In this document: positions 1-11,749 of the stretch, in pieces
Position numbering within the stretch: the first letter of the stretch is position 1
Layout of the letters: every line of letters starts with the position of its first letter
The notes under the pieces: model-generated
Told to the model about the DNA's origin: nothing
Databases searched by the model: none
What the model saw: only the letters and a program-made list of their open reading frames with translations
Made by a program: the position numbers and the translations under genes
Source: Macrobrachium rosenbergii
Lineage: Eukaryota > Arthropoda > Malacostraca > Decapoda > Palaemonidae
Assembly: GCF_040412425.1 (NCBI RefSeq)
Contig: NC_089788.1
Coordinates: 67,472,220 to 67,536,219 of the forward strand
Direction of reading: 5' to 3'
DNA length: 64,000 nucleotides

Positions 1-849
1 TAATTCTATAAGCTTTAAAAAGTGCCTAACTGACAAACTGAAGCAGTGCTAAAACAAGATTCCTAATATTGTCAGTACAAGAAAATGTTTATGGAAAACT
101 TTTCCTAGCACTGTAAATTTAATAAATTTGTAATACTGACAAACAATTACTGTATCCAGAATAACAAGTATGGTAAATGAGAAGATACTTGACTTCATTT
201 TTCAAAAAATTATAGAAAACTTAAAATTAAATGAAAAGAAGTATCTTACAGAAGAAATGATCAGTCACTGACCTAACCAAACCATTAACTATAAAAAATT
301 AAATATGTACAAATCATTATTAAAACTGATACAGAAAAAACAGAAGAAAGCAGTTGGGAACAAAGATAGTACAGAAAATACTTTGTTCCGAAATTACCCA
401 TAATCTAGTAGGAATGATGGTAAAATAAAATTTAAATTAAAATTAGAAAACACACGGTAATCCTAAATGGCTAAAAAAAATCCAGGAATCCCTGGGGTAT
501 ATTAATCAATCAGCACACACAAAGAACGGCTCCTGACTACTGGAGAACTGAGGAACAATAATCACAAACACTAACCTATTAAAGCCACATGATCATTTTC
601 TTCTACAAGTGAACTATTGCATATGGGACTCTAGCATGACACAGGCTTAGGTTGTGTGGTCTGTGAAGAAACAAAAGTCTGAAAGGTTATGAATAAATAA
701 ACGTGGTACTGTATGGTGGTGTTACAACCTCTTTTTAAAACTCTATAATTAACAAACTCTGACTGAATGATGCTTCAGTTTCAAAGTAAAATGAATGAAA
801 GACCACTGGTAACAAACTGCGTCATCATGGTACCTCGACAATTTAAGGA
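1..849. other. AT-rich intergenic DNA, nothing recognised
   Basis: This stretch is AT-rich on both strands with no long open frame, no splice-site-bounded conserved peptide and no obvious repeat. It ends where the 27-bp minisatellite begins. Confidence 0.5.
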
Positions 850-1388
850 TGCTGCACTTTGATAAGTGCACTTTGACGCTGCACTTTGATAAGTGCACTT
901 TGATGCTGCACTTTGATAAGTGCACTTTGATGCTGCACTTTGATAAGTGCACTTTGATGCTGCACTTTGATAAGTACACTTTGACGCTGCACTTTGATAA
1001 GTGCACTTTGACGCTGCACTTTGATAAGTGCACTTTGACGCTGCACTTTGATAAGTGCACTTTGATAAGTGCACTTTGATAAGTGCACTTTGATAAGTGC
1101 ACTTTGACGCTGCACTTTGATAAGTGCACTTTGACGCTGCACTTTGATAAGTGCACTTTGATGCTACACTTTGATAAGTGCACTTTGACACTACACTTTG
1201 ATAAGTGCACTTTGACGCTACACTTTGATTAGTGCACTTTGACGCTGCACTTTGATTAGTGCACTTTGATTAGTGCACTTTGACGCTGCACTTTGATTAG
1301 TGCACTTTGACGCTGCACTTTGATTAGTGCACTTTGACGCTGCACTTTGATAAATGCACTTTGATGCAAATGCACTTTGATAAGTAAG
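850..1388. repeat. 27-bp minisatellite (TGCACTTTGATAAG + TGCACTTTGACGC)
   Basis: The array repeats a 27-bp composite unit made of a 14-mer TGCACTTTGATAAG and a 13-mer TGCACTTTGACGC. About 18-20 composite units are present, with a short block of consecutive 14-mers near 1050-1100. The composite length is a multiple of three, so several frames stay open on both strands; these are artefacts, not genes. Variants are clustered: GATGC units lie near the 5' end, GACGC units in the middle, and GATTAG replaces GATAAG from about 1225 to 1350. The half-unit junction forms the palindrome AAGTGCACTT. Confidence 0.95.
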
Positions 1389-1654
1389 TAGTATGCACTA
1401 CATACTCCCAAAAGTATAAATGTTGGTACAAGATGGACGAGGCAAGGTCCCTGCTAGAAATCCTCAATAACATGCATTAGTTTTGAACCCGAGATTTTTG
1501 AGTAGCTCACTCCTTTAAAATCTCCTTACTTGTTTTACAGTTTTCAGCCATCCACTTATGAATAGAAAGTAATACTTTTAACATCTACAACTTCCATAAT
1601 CAATAAAGTAAAAATTGTTCAGATAACTTACTGATATTAATAAGCAATCTCCGA

Positions 1655-2030
1655 GGGGCTACTTTACTAGTTGGTGATTTTAATTACCCTAATCCTATCT
1701 GGGATTACAACTGTATATCACCTGTCACCTGTTCTTGCAGTAAAAGTACATCAGGTCATGAGTTAAAATAATCTGCGCTGTCTCGAGGACAGCACAAATT
1801 ATTTGTTTCGATATTTCTCAAAAGTATATTGGACTATCTCACTGGTGGATGTCACACTATGCTCATCCAAAATAGGTATACTTGAATGGACACGTAATGA
1901 CCTAGAGGCTGGTGATCCTTTTCCTATCTATAAAATAATCTCACTAAACATATTCCCTATCATAAAGCTGACTGGGAAATATACCAGTTGTGCAAAAGAC
2001 CAAGTCCTACACTTGAATATTTATGACCCC
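1655..2030 (+). mobile_element. decayed non-LTR retrotransposon, endonuclease domain fragment
   Basis: Translation from 1661 gives TLLVGDFNYPNPIWDYN, the GDFN block of the apurinic-type endonuclease of jockey-like LINEs. About 60 codons later, in a different frame (about 1840-1950), LVDVTLCSSKIGILEW and GDPFPIYK correspond to the family's D-L/V-T-x-C-S and S-D-H-F-P-I blocks (SDHFPI reads as GDPFPI here). A KADWEIYQL-like segment follows near 1970. Frame changes and stops show it is dead. The neighbouring reverse transcriptase is not clearly in continuity, and the relic at 4140-5340 may be another family. Confidence 0.7.
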
Positions 2031-2338
2031 ATAATCACTAGCGGATCCAGGGGTGGGAGACACCTTGGTGCATCCCCACCATGAAAAATAATGACAAAAT
2101 AATAATATTGAAGATTTTGATAAAAAATTAAATATAAAAATGTAAAAAAAAAAATCTATTACAGAAATGACATTTTGAGGAAAATAAAATAATAATACCA
2201 ATAATCTTAATGATGATAATAATGGGCTCGGTATTTCCTGATAGAACAGGCAATTGCTGTCCATTTCATATTTTCTACTTAAATACTGAATGATATGATG
2301 GAGAAAATATATTATACTAGGATACGACAGAAATCATA

Positions 2339-2340
2339 TG

Positions 2341-2409
<69 letters not shown>

Positions 2410-2410
2410 A
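2339..2410. repeat. (TA)n microsatellite
   Basis: Thirty or so uninterrupted TA units are flanked by imperfect TATG/TGTATA units on both sides. Confidence 0.98.
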
Positions 2411-4139
2411 TATGTATGTGAAAATATAATTGAATTTTTCTGGATATAGTGCTCATAATGAAATTATATATTTAACAAAAAAAAATTGTCAAAAACGCCT
2501 ACAATAAAGTAATACCTCATTCTATAACATATCCTGTCAAACAAGCACCTTGGTGTTCTAATACTCTCTCAGAATTAACAAAAGAATCAGTCAACTGGGA
2601 GATCAGATCCAAACGAAAGGTTATGTGATGAATCACAACCTCTACAAGAAGGAAACTACTAAAAATTATTCCAGTGTTAATATAAACTGATAGGCTACAC
2701 TAAAGTCAATAAATACAAACTCTCGGCAAAGTTTTAGAATAATTTATAATTCAAGGAGGAATATCAGGGAAAAGGTATGTGTCGGACATCTGCAGCAATA
2801 CTCCGATAAGAAAAGTACGGCAACAATTCAGACAAATGGGACTTTGGTCATAACAAGACACGCTAAACTGGAAATGGAAGCAAAATTCTTGAAGAAAAAG
2901 TCCCCATTGATTCATTAAGAGAGAGACTGGAAAATGATAACCAGGTTTTGATCAAGCAAATTCAGTGCAAACACAAAAACAATATGTTCATCTTTTGGCA
3001 TATTATGTATAGAGTCAAACACCCTAAAATTATTTTTCAGCATAACTGTTCAGCTAGCAACCCACTTTCCGTGTATGGCTGGAAGGGAAATTTTTGTATT
3101 GCCACGGAGGCAGTAGAGAAAAAGCAAACTAAGGCTTGAACCTGCGTTTGTTAAAAACACGACAACACCCGTGAACTTATTTCGATACTTAAACATTTCC
3201 AATGCACTTTCTGCATAAAAAAATTAAAATCTCTCCCTGGAGCTGAATACGGAACTGATACATTTGTATCGCCTCAGGGGCAGCAGAGAACAAGCAAACA
3301 GAGATTTGTATTTGTAAAAGTACAACACAGCGTTAACTAAAATGGTGACTTAAAACTTTCCGAGGCATTTTCTTTATAAAAAAATTACCGATTCAAATTT
3401 CTCCCTACGACGAAAAACGTTACGGCAGACGATTTTATTAATGCTTTTGAATAAATGGAGAAGCAATACTTTCAATAATGACTGACCTTAAATGATAATT
3501 AAAATGTACTTCGAAGCAGCTTACCGACAAACGTTGATTACACTCTTCGACACTTGCTACAGCTGAAGACAATAGCAAGCTTCATTAACTTCAGCAAGAT
3601 GAAAATAAATAATTTCACACACAATATGAAGTACTTGCGCCTGCTGGTGGTAAGCAAACAGTTCTGAAGGTTGAGGGGTCCGCTACCAAAAAGCCAACAA
3701 GGATCCTGGAAAGACGACACAATTCGTGAGCCATAAAAACTTTACGTTGTTTGGCTCTAGTATTATACGTTGGCTTAATGTTTTTACTTTCAAGAACATT
3801 TATCTGAAATAGAAAAAAATAAATTGTACAGTTTTTATTGTTTACGCATCCTTACCAAGAACTAGTAAAATGCCTTGAGAATATAGTAAAGGGTGGAATA
3901 TACAGAATAACTCGTTTAAATCTGAAACAGCCTGCACTTCAGGGAAAGTATACCCATTATTAAAGATCTTAGGTTAGACCATTAGTGTATAAAATGTTTT
4001 TGTTATAAAATGTTTATAAAAAATGTTTGTAAAAAATGTTTATGGGGATCATGAAGACCAAAACAGGTCACACTATAAATATGAGAAAAATACTATGAGA
4101 TCAATTAGGTTTCACTACATAAATAGGAGGGATGGACCA
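2411..4139. other. AT-rich DNA with one diverged tandem duplication
   Basis: No gene is recognised. The only structure seen is the 170-bp duplication at about 3068-3410, listed separately. Short open frames here lack recognisable domains. Confidence 0.5.
3068..3410. repeat. diverged tandem duplication, about 170-bp unit, two copies
   Basis: GTATTGCC at 3096 and GTATCGCC at 3266 start matching stretches that run through AGCAGAGAA-like, AAGCAAAC, CATTTTCT-like and ATAAAAAAATTA words to a TCTCCCT end in both copies. The offset is 170 bp. The copies differ at many sites, so the duplication is old. Confidence 0.65.
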
Positions 4140-5340
4140 GTTGCATGTACCTAGAATACCGTATAAGAAAGACATATAGAAGAAAAGACCCTCTATTTGT
4201 AAAACCAATAGATTTCCTGAAAACTCTGGACTCTGTGGACACAAGAAAACTTATTCAGACTATGTTGAAATATTGATTACATGTAGGGGTAACAAGTGCA
4301 GTTGCTAGGATTTCTACAAATGATACAACATCACCGTTGCAACACTGCAGAGGAAAAATCAAACGCAACAAATGGCATAAGACTGGGGGTACAATGAGTT
4401 AACCATATACTTCCAATAAGCATCGCGCCTGATTATAGAAAAATAGAAGGCATAAATTTAGGATTTAGAAACGAGATTTTACGAATCCTGGCATCATTCT
4501 ATACAGATGACGAACTGTAACTAGGATATCCATTGGAGGAAACTGTTGAAGACATACAAGTTCTCATAAAAAAATAACTAGTGAATGTAGCGTGAATATA
4601 AATAAGAATAAAAGTAATACATTCAATTACTGGTATAGTATGCATGACGTACAAATGCAATAAACCACGGGAAAAGAGTAGAAAGGCGCATAAAATAACT
4701 GTTACGATTAATAATCGAAAGATTGCTTTACAACAACAAGACGAGCTCATATCAAGGCAAAAGAGATGACAAACATGGCAAACCCAATCGTAAGTAAAAG
4801 TTGCAACAGGGTGGTGATGGGGAAGCTGTATTGGAAGGGACTAGCAATGGCGACGTTTACGAAAATAAAAAAGCTTACCAATTAAAAAGAAATGAATGAG
4901 TTACAAAAATAGTCAGCCAAGGCAGCACTACTTGCCTTAAGATCTTAAATAGAGGCTTCATCCAGGCACTAAAATGATATGAAGACCAAGTTATCTTTTA
5001 AGAAGTATAGGCTACTCTCATCAATAATACGAATAATTCCCTGGATAAATAACCTTAGACTAGTATGACAAGAATAAACCATGGATAAAAAAATTAGGAA
5101 AAAAAGCATAGGAAAAAGAAATTAACTGAAGTCAACAATGAATACTTTTAAGGAAAGCTTATAATAAGAAACTCTGAATAACACGGAAGACTACTAGTGG
5201 GAAGAGCTAGACTGAACGTGTTAGAGCTAAATGACAGAAAAAGATTAAGGGGAGAAGGGACCAAATGTTTACCTCATGGAGAGGTAACTGGATATTAGGA
5301 ATATTTTATTTACTTTATTGCCCAGCTTACAACGGCATTA
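4140..5340 (+). mobile_element. decayed non-LTR retrotransposon, reverse transcriptase to C-terminal zinc region
   Basis: Spread over three frames, the conserved LINE blocks appear in the right order. FLKTLDSVDTRKLIQ (about 4210) matches the F-x-K-A-F/Y-D-S-V block. LGFRNEILRILASFYTDDEL (about 4460) carries the degenerate F-A-D-D active-site block (here YTDD). LGYPLEETVEDIQVLI and INKNKSN follow, then AKEMTNMANPIVSKSCNR and GKLYWKGLA (about 4760-4850). LNDRKRLRGEGTKC and a C-P-A-Y segment (about 5225-5335) resemble the cysteine-rich tail of a LINE common in crustaceans. Stops and frameshifts are frequent, so the copy is dead. Family assignment beyond LINE is inference. Confidence 0.8.
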
Positions 5341-6270
5341 GCAACAAATTCATTTTTTGAAGTAGCCGTATAAGAAAGATAAATATGAGTTATAGCTAAT
5401 AATCTTACTTTACACAGACCTATATAGTAAGGAAAATGAAAGCATATGGCACCATTTTAAGAAAATAAACCAAAACAAGCACTAAGTCAAACGGGAAGGG
5501 GAGTCGTTTCAAAGAAAACCCAACTATTGCAAATACTATTACTACTACTACTACTATTATTATTGTTGTATAGATCTGTCTCTACAAGTACTGCCACACA
5601 TAACGTAAGCCATTATTTCCTTTATTTTCTATAATAATATAACTCTTTCGTCACACCCAAGCACTTTAGCCTATAATGTAAGCATTTTATTTTTCTAAAA
5701 TAGGGGAGAATCATTTACTGCCTACTTGACGATGTAAAGTAAACAGTGAACGTGGACTGTGATAACCCAAAAGGATTGCGCTGTATTCTAAAACGAAATT
5801 GCTCCTAGGTCCGTGATCTCTTTTATTCCTTCGTAAAACTTTAATTTTAGTGTGCATTAATGAATACCTTAGCGCCTCTTGTTAATGCAAAGTACCTTCC
5901 AACGAGAAAAATTATAAGAATAACGTAGGGCATCAACGTGTCCAAATAGGCTAGCCTAGGGTAGGCCTGTCATATCAGGGCGAGGATGTAGGATGATGAA
6001 TTACGATTTTGTGGGCTGAAATTGTCCAGTAAATGAACAATAAGTTCAAAATATACATTTTTCCAGGGCAAAACTGAAATAACAACAGAAAGAGTAGTTA
6101 GTGGGACTTAGCCTGGGGCCCTGTCTGATCGCTCTGCATAGACCCATTCAACAGCAGCAGGTAATGAATGCTGGCCAGTGGGCTAGACTAAAATGACGTT
6201 TTCAGTTATCTTACTTGACCAGCCAAATTTTGTCCGGCTTAAACTAAACTGTAATTGACCTTTAACACTA
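5341..6270. other. intergenic DNA, short trinucleotide run only
   Basis: A short (ACT)n/(ATT)n run lies at about 5537-5570. The stretch 5900-6000 contains CCTAGG/GGCCT-rich sequence of the kind scattered elsewhere in this window (for example 39360 and 39780). No gene is recognised. Confidence 0.45.
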
Positions 6271-6800
6271 GAATGATGGGACAAGGTTAGGCCAAGGAGA
6301 AGAAATTAGCTAATAGCCAGTTGTAACCAGTAAACACCCCTAAAAATAAAAAAATTGTTTTTGCTAGGGGAGTTTACTGGAAACAGTATCAGTAGTGCTA
6401 ATGCTTAGACCTACTGATATAGGTAATTCAAGTGTAGTCTTTAAAGGTCAATTAAGTTTTTTTGGCTTTTTGAATGAATGTAAAGCAAGCCAAAAACTGA
6501 AAAAGTCAATGCATGTCTTATGAAATCGTACAAATTACCCAGCAGCACATGAATGTACGTCAATGGAAATCAAAACATTTGAGCTATGACCAACCAAAGT
6601 TTTAAACTTACCAGTCTTCAGAATGATGGGACAAGGTTAGGCCAAGGAGAAGAAATTATAGATAGTTTACCCCACAAAAAAACCACTGAGTTTACTGAAA
6701 CAATTAACAGCTCTCCTGATTTAGAGAGGGCAATTGAATTTTTGGCCTTTGTGAATGAATGTAGAGCCAAAAAACTGTAAAGTAATTTTGAAATCGTGGC
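6271..6800. repeat. diverged segmental duplication, two copies about 350 bp apart
   Basis: The word GAATGATGGGACAAGGTTAG and the following GCCAAGGAGAAGAAATTA occur at 6271 and again at 6621. A second shared block (TTTGGCTTTTTGAATGAATG type) occurs at 6461 and 6741. The first copy is about 70 bp longer inside and has an early stop in the frame that is open in the second copy. Confidence 0.75.
6586..6780 (+). CDS. candidate small ORF or terminal exon, unknown function
   Basis: A 64-codon frame runs from an ATG at 6586 to a TAA at 6778. A polypyrimidine-poor but possible splice acceptor (TTTAAACTTACCAG) ends at 6614, so the coding part could equally be a last exon beginning SLQNDG. The peptide is hydrophilic and acidic in the middle (SSPDLERAIEFLAFVNEC) with a basic end (RAKKL). 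I do not recognise a family. An older, interrupted copy of the same segment lies 350 bp upstream. It may be a gene fragment, part of a retroelement, or chance; no upstream exon was identified. Confidence 0.2.
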   Translation: MTNQSFKLTSLQNDGTRLGQGEEIIDSLPHKKTTEFTETINSSPDLERAIEFLAFVNECRAKKL

Positions 6801-9800
6801 AAATGGGGTAATGGAAAAAAATAATTTTGAGAGTTTTCCCCTCATTCTGTATTTTTTCACCATGGCAGAAGAATACGGATCAGTGGGACAGGTTTCCGTT
6901 TGGACAACTGGTCTGGCACTGGCTATGACCCCACCAAAACAAACTTAACCTCACCCTTCCTAGGGTGCCATGCCCTGACTTAACCAGACCTTACGTTCCT
7001 AACTTGGCCTAGGTTGCTGTGCCCTGACCTGGCAAAGGAGGGGAGACTTTACCCCCTACCAGACCTTCTCAAGGAACACTGAACAACTAACACATGGACT
7101 CCCCCAGGCTTTTGCTTAGTGGTACGTAGTAGCGTAGGTCCAGTTTCTCACGTTTCACGATGCAATGCTATTAAAAACCATGAACAACAAATGCATAGCT
7201 TACCATATTCAAAATCGCTGCGATCTGATTCTAAAGATTCCATCCTCAGCTTCTATGCTGCATGGGTGCTGGGACTTTTAGACACAAAATTTCTTTCTCT
7301 GACACTGACACCAATGATTCTTGATTCACAAACACCAGAGCAATCACCTTAGTAATCCTTCCTGGTATAACTAGTTATGGTATTCAGTGAGATTTCTAAG
7401 AAAGAGAGGTAAGACTGGAATATACTTGTACATCTGACAATTTGAACTTGTCAGAAATCACAAACTCTTGGAACAGACAAGCATCACGACTTTAGGTCTT
7501 CATGGTGGAAAAATGAAAATATGGGTTAGTCAGTATGTACTGATCAGATACATTCTGACTGGCTAGGGCATGACTTGATTTATTTAATCCATTTCAGTTA
7601 GGGCATGACCTGGGTCGACCAGGCATATGATTACACATTTTTCAATTCCACTCGACCAGGTTAAGGCACCACACTATGGCAGCCTTAGGAACTATGAGGT
7701 GAGAAGAATGACTCACTACAGTCATCTTAAGAACTACGGTACATGAGCAAGGTGGTCTGTAACAGTTTACATCAACTGGGGACTTAGAAAAATTGACTCT
7801 CTTCTGCCATAAAATTGGTGGACAGTGATTTGATGGAAATTGAAAGATAATCAGTTTTTTTGGGTGGTTTACAACTCAACAACAGCTTTCATTTAGACAG
7901 TGGAAAGGAAATATATCACCGTCCCATTGTTCTATAAATTAACCTTACCTAGGGAACCATGTCCTGACTTAGCCAGGAGGTGAAGTTCCCTAGACCCCCA
8001 ACATTAACAGTGAAAATAAAGATTTAATATAATGAGAGGAGGGATGTTGGTAAATTTTTACTGTAATACCAGCCATTTTAACATGAACATGTTTGGTACT
8101 AACCTTATGTGGATGAATGTTGAAACAAATACAAAAGACAGTAAATTTGCAATAAATTTTAGTATGGTTTTGGAATAAAGTATAATTAGGAGACTTGGTC
8201 TTTGAACATAGCATATAGACTACAATAACAAGTACTGGTATTAAAGTAAAACTATATAGGGAAGTTTTCGTTTGGACTCTTATTAGGTCAGAAGCCTCAC
8301 ATTACCATATTAACTCATGAAAAATAGCAAACAAAATTTCTGAGAGTAGAATTGTAGGGTTTTAGCCTCTTTTTAGCCATCAGTTGATTGGTGTTGATCA
8401 TGGAGGTGCTAGGCCTAGGCTTACTGTATTCGTATTTACTTTGGGCAAGTTCTTGGCAGGTATTGTTAGGTGGCTCTTGACCAGATAAACATGGTTAGGT
8501 ATTTCCAGAAAAGAAGAACATTCACATGTAATGTAATACCTTTTACATACCCCTCTCAAACACAACAGAATTATAAGTAGGTGGTGGTACATAGGACTTT
8601 CTGTGGCACTGAATTTGTCACATAATGAAATTGTAAAAAACTTTAGAGTCACCTGTCCATTTTGGAGGCTGGAAAGGGAAAGTACAGCTGAATTTGGACT
8701 GGAGCATTAGGTTTGTGGAAACATCTATCATATTGTTCTGACTGGTTGAATTTAAAAAACAATAGGCCTAGGGCATAAACTAGGTCGACCAGACCTACAA
8801 TTAGCCAGGTTTAAAATTCCCACAACCAGGTAATGAGGCATTCAGGGTGCTATGGAGATAGGTGCTGCATGACCAGGTTCACATCAGGTTGGAACTTATA
8901 AAAATTTACTAGCCACAGAAAAACTGGATATCTACAAACCAAAGGCAATGTACCAAGAACAGTAAGTACTTTTTTCAGAGTTTTTTAAGATGCATTACAC
9001 AATTACTCAATATCATTAGTCAATTGGAGGATTGCATCATTAAATATAGCTGCAGCACATCATTCGACATACTACCCCAGTGTAGAACAAGAAGTAAAAG
9101 TTTGTTCGTGTCTTGTGTTTTTGGTAGGGGCAACCAGATGGGTTGAGTAGCCTAAGTAAAACATAGAAAAGAGGTAAACATCGCTGAGAGTGCTTGCTCA
9201 TATCTTGTCACAACTTTGGGATGGTGATAATCTTGGAAAAGCCAGGTCTAATCCCTGAGCAGCAGGTAAAGTACTGCTTTCCTTCAACCAGCTCAATTCT
9301 AGGAGATCTCCCTGGCCTCTTCTCATGTTTGAGGGAACTTGTCCCATATGAATGACTTCCTCTGCTCTTGCTTTGGTAACAAATAAAGTGGCACTGACCA
9401 GCTCCAAATGACCATCCCTCTTATTACCTTGCTGGAGGTAATAATTCATTATGGAATTTTTAGCAGATGTACTCAGTCACTAAGATAATAACAATGGAGG
9501 GGACTCAACATCCAGAGGTTCGCTGTAGACAGTGGGCGGTGGGCATCCCCTGTTATGGACCTGTTTGAGACTAAGGAGAGTTGTCTTTTTGCCAAGTTTT
9601 TGTTCACCAGTGCAAGGCCCTCTAGCTTGGACAGGGACACCAAGCTGTTCCCTGGGTAAATCTAGACTGTTATGCCTTTTCTACTCTTGCTAGGCTGCAG
9701 GAAGTCATCAGTGTACAGTATTATGGCAACATTGTAAGCTGTCTCTTGGCGTTGATTACCCCAGGTGACCAGGGAAGGCTGGGTTTCCCTTTTTTTTTTC

Positions 9801-11270
9801 AGTGGTGGATGCAAGCAACTGGGAGATGAAAGTTTCATAACAATTCCAGGGGCTACAGATGACTAGATGGTGTGGTCCATGGCTCTGGTGAGCTCAAGGC
9901 GGGATCTCTCAGTAATGCCATTATCAGTGATGGGAGGGAATCTGCTAATTGATTCTGCCAACACCAGTGGTCAGGGTGTAAGTCATGGTCCCACATTTAA
10001 GGGTTTTTTTCCAGCACTGATACCTCTATAAACAAGATGGTTAGGTTTCTGCTGTTTCTCAAGCATGAGGAAACTTCTTGGTAGCAGCCTTTAAGGCTAA
10101 AGGGCCATGTTGGCTTTGGCTATAGGCTTGTCTGAAGACAAAGACATCTAGATGTTTTTCAATGTGTTGAAGTGGAGTTTCCCAGGTCTCTGCAATGTAC
10201 TTTACCTTGGAATTTGTACACGGTTTTTCAGTTCATTATTTTGTCGACCTTTGAACCGTTTAGAACAAGCTCCGTATAAGCAAGTTTCTATGGAAACTTC
10301 ATAGTAGCATTAGACAGCTAAAGAGTGAGAGAGCCACAATCCTAGTCAGATAAGATAGGCTTTGCTGAAGAAAGATAGGCTTTGCTAAAGACAAGGCAAT
10401 TATCTTTGCCTTATTTTGGGCTATGCCTTATTTTGGGCTAGGCCCTCACTTACAACAGTGTCCTTACCTAGCCTGAAGTCAGGGGGCTTGAGGAACTTGA
10501 CCCCTTGGGGGTCCAGTATTGTCTGTAAGGATTGTTGGAATTGCACTAAAGGGGTTAAACCTGATGTAAAAGTTCTGTCTTTAGTGATATGGAAACCGGA
10601 GTTTTCGAAGAGTAGGAATGTAATGTCCTTTTCATTAGGTCTTTGGTTAAGAACTTTCATGCTAATTTCTATTCTTAATGGAAGGTAAGCCACAGGAAAT
10701 GTGGGCAATGACTACAAATTTTAAATTTGAAAAGTTATCTTTGGATAAGATATTGAATTCACTCGGTGGCATGGTAATCTTGTATTTGCTTTGGTTTATC
10801 TTCATGGTGCAGAGATTAAATACGATTATTGCAGAGCATTAACTCCTCTGGTTTATGCATGGGCTATTATGTCCTGAATCGATAGGTAGCCTTTTTTTGG
10901 TCTAATGCTTTTTAAACTTGGTTGTGGTTTTACGGAAGTTCAGAGGTACTCAGTGTTGAATATTAGAAGTATACCTTCTTGTACTTATGTACCTGTTAGT
11001 TGTCCATCATTGGCTCTGCAGGGTTTTGGCACTGTAACCCTACCCCTCCTCCTGTTGCTGAAAGGGGGCACCCTACAAAGAGACCTCAGCTATCTTCATG
11101 ATGAGGATCTCATACCTGAGTGACAGTCCTCCTAAGGCAGCACTATAGCCTTTGGAATGAATTCACTGGTTAAAGCAAACACTTGTTTTGTACAAAATAT
11201 TTTGTTACTAAGTAGCCTTTAAAGGGTTGGCTGATTTCCACTTTGCACACCTCCTTTTTCAAATGTGATT
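6801..11270. other. intergenic DNA, repeat-like, no gene recognised
   Basis: This 4.4-kb stretch has short open frames with no recognisable domain. Phrases around CCTGACTTAACCAG and GGGCATGACCTGG recur between 6960 and 8800, suggesting old dispersed repeats. From about 9200 to 10710 the minus strand reads in coding-like pieces (for example the 95-codon frame at 10421-10708) separated by stops. This could be a decayed mobile element, but no diagnostic motif was found. Short direct repeats occur at 10354-10395 (ATAGGCTTTGCT word) and 10410-10443 (CTTATTTTGGGCTA word). Confidence 0.4.
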
Positions 11271-11273
11271 ATC

Positions 11274-11610
11274 GGCTATATAATGGAGAGGTAAGGTTCA
11301 TTTCAAAAATATAAATACTTAATTTAAGATTTAATTTTTTAATACTTACCTCTCCATTATATAAATTGCCCTCCCTACCTCCCCACATTCAAAGTGGACA
11401 TAAGTACACTGATCGGCTATGAGTGTTTGTACCTATCAGTCCCCTGGTGGGGGGTGGGGGAAGTAGATGGATAGAAGGTGGATATTCATAGAAAACTGAG
11501 TGTTCTCGTTTTTTTTCAATCTGTTGAAGTACTGCCAGCATGGAAGTAAAAGCTATATAATTGAGAGGTAAATATTTAAAAAATAAATCTTAAATTAAGT
11601 ATTTATATTT
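11274..11610. mobile_element. fold-back (MITE-like) element upstream of TFB1M
   Basis: Three related arms are present. ATATAATGGAGAGGTAA at 11278-11294 is the exact reverse complement of the sequence at 11346-11362. The longer segment 11309-11364, which runs from AATATAAATACTTAATT to CTCCATTATATA, is matched in inverted orientation by 11554-11609 with few differences. No coding capacity is seen. The element ends about 140 bp before the TFB1M start codon, so it may lie in the 5' intron or promoter of that gene. Confidence 0.75.
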
Positions 11611-11749
11611 TTCTCATTACTGTATGTAATTCTATGTAATAGTTGTACTGATAATGTAAATATTCACAAGTGACCTCTGTGGTCTTTAACATGAAAGAAG
11701 TCAAATTAGCAGTTATTACAACTTGATGATTTTAACAGGTGATGGCAGG

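Noticed and set aside
749..1210. Long overlapping open frames across the first array
   Set aside because: The repeat unit is 27 bp, a multiple of three, so frames stay open by construction on both strands; the peptides are simple repeats.
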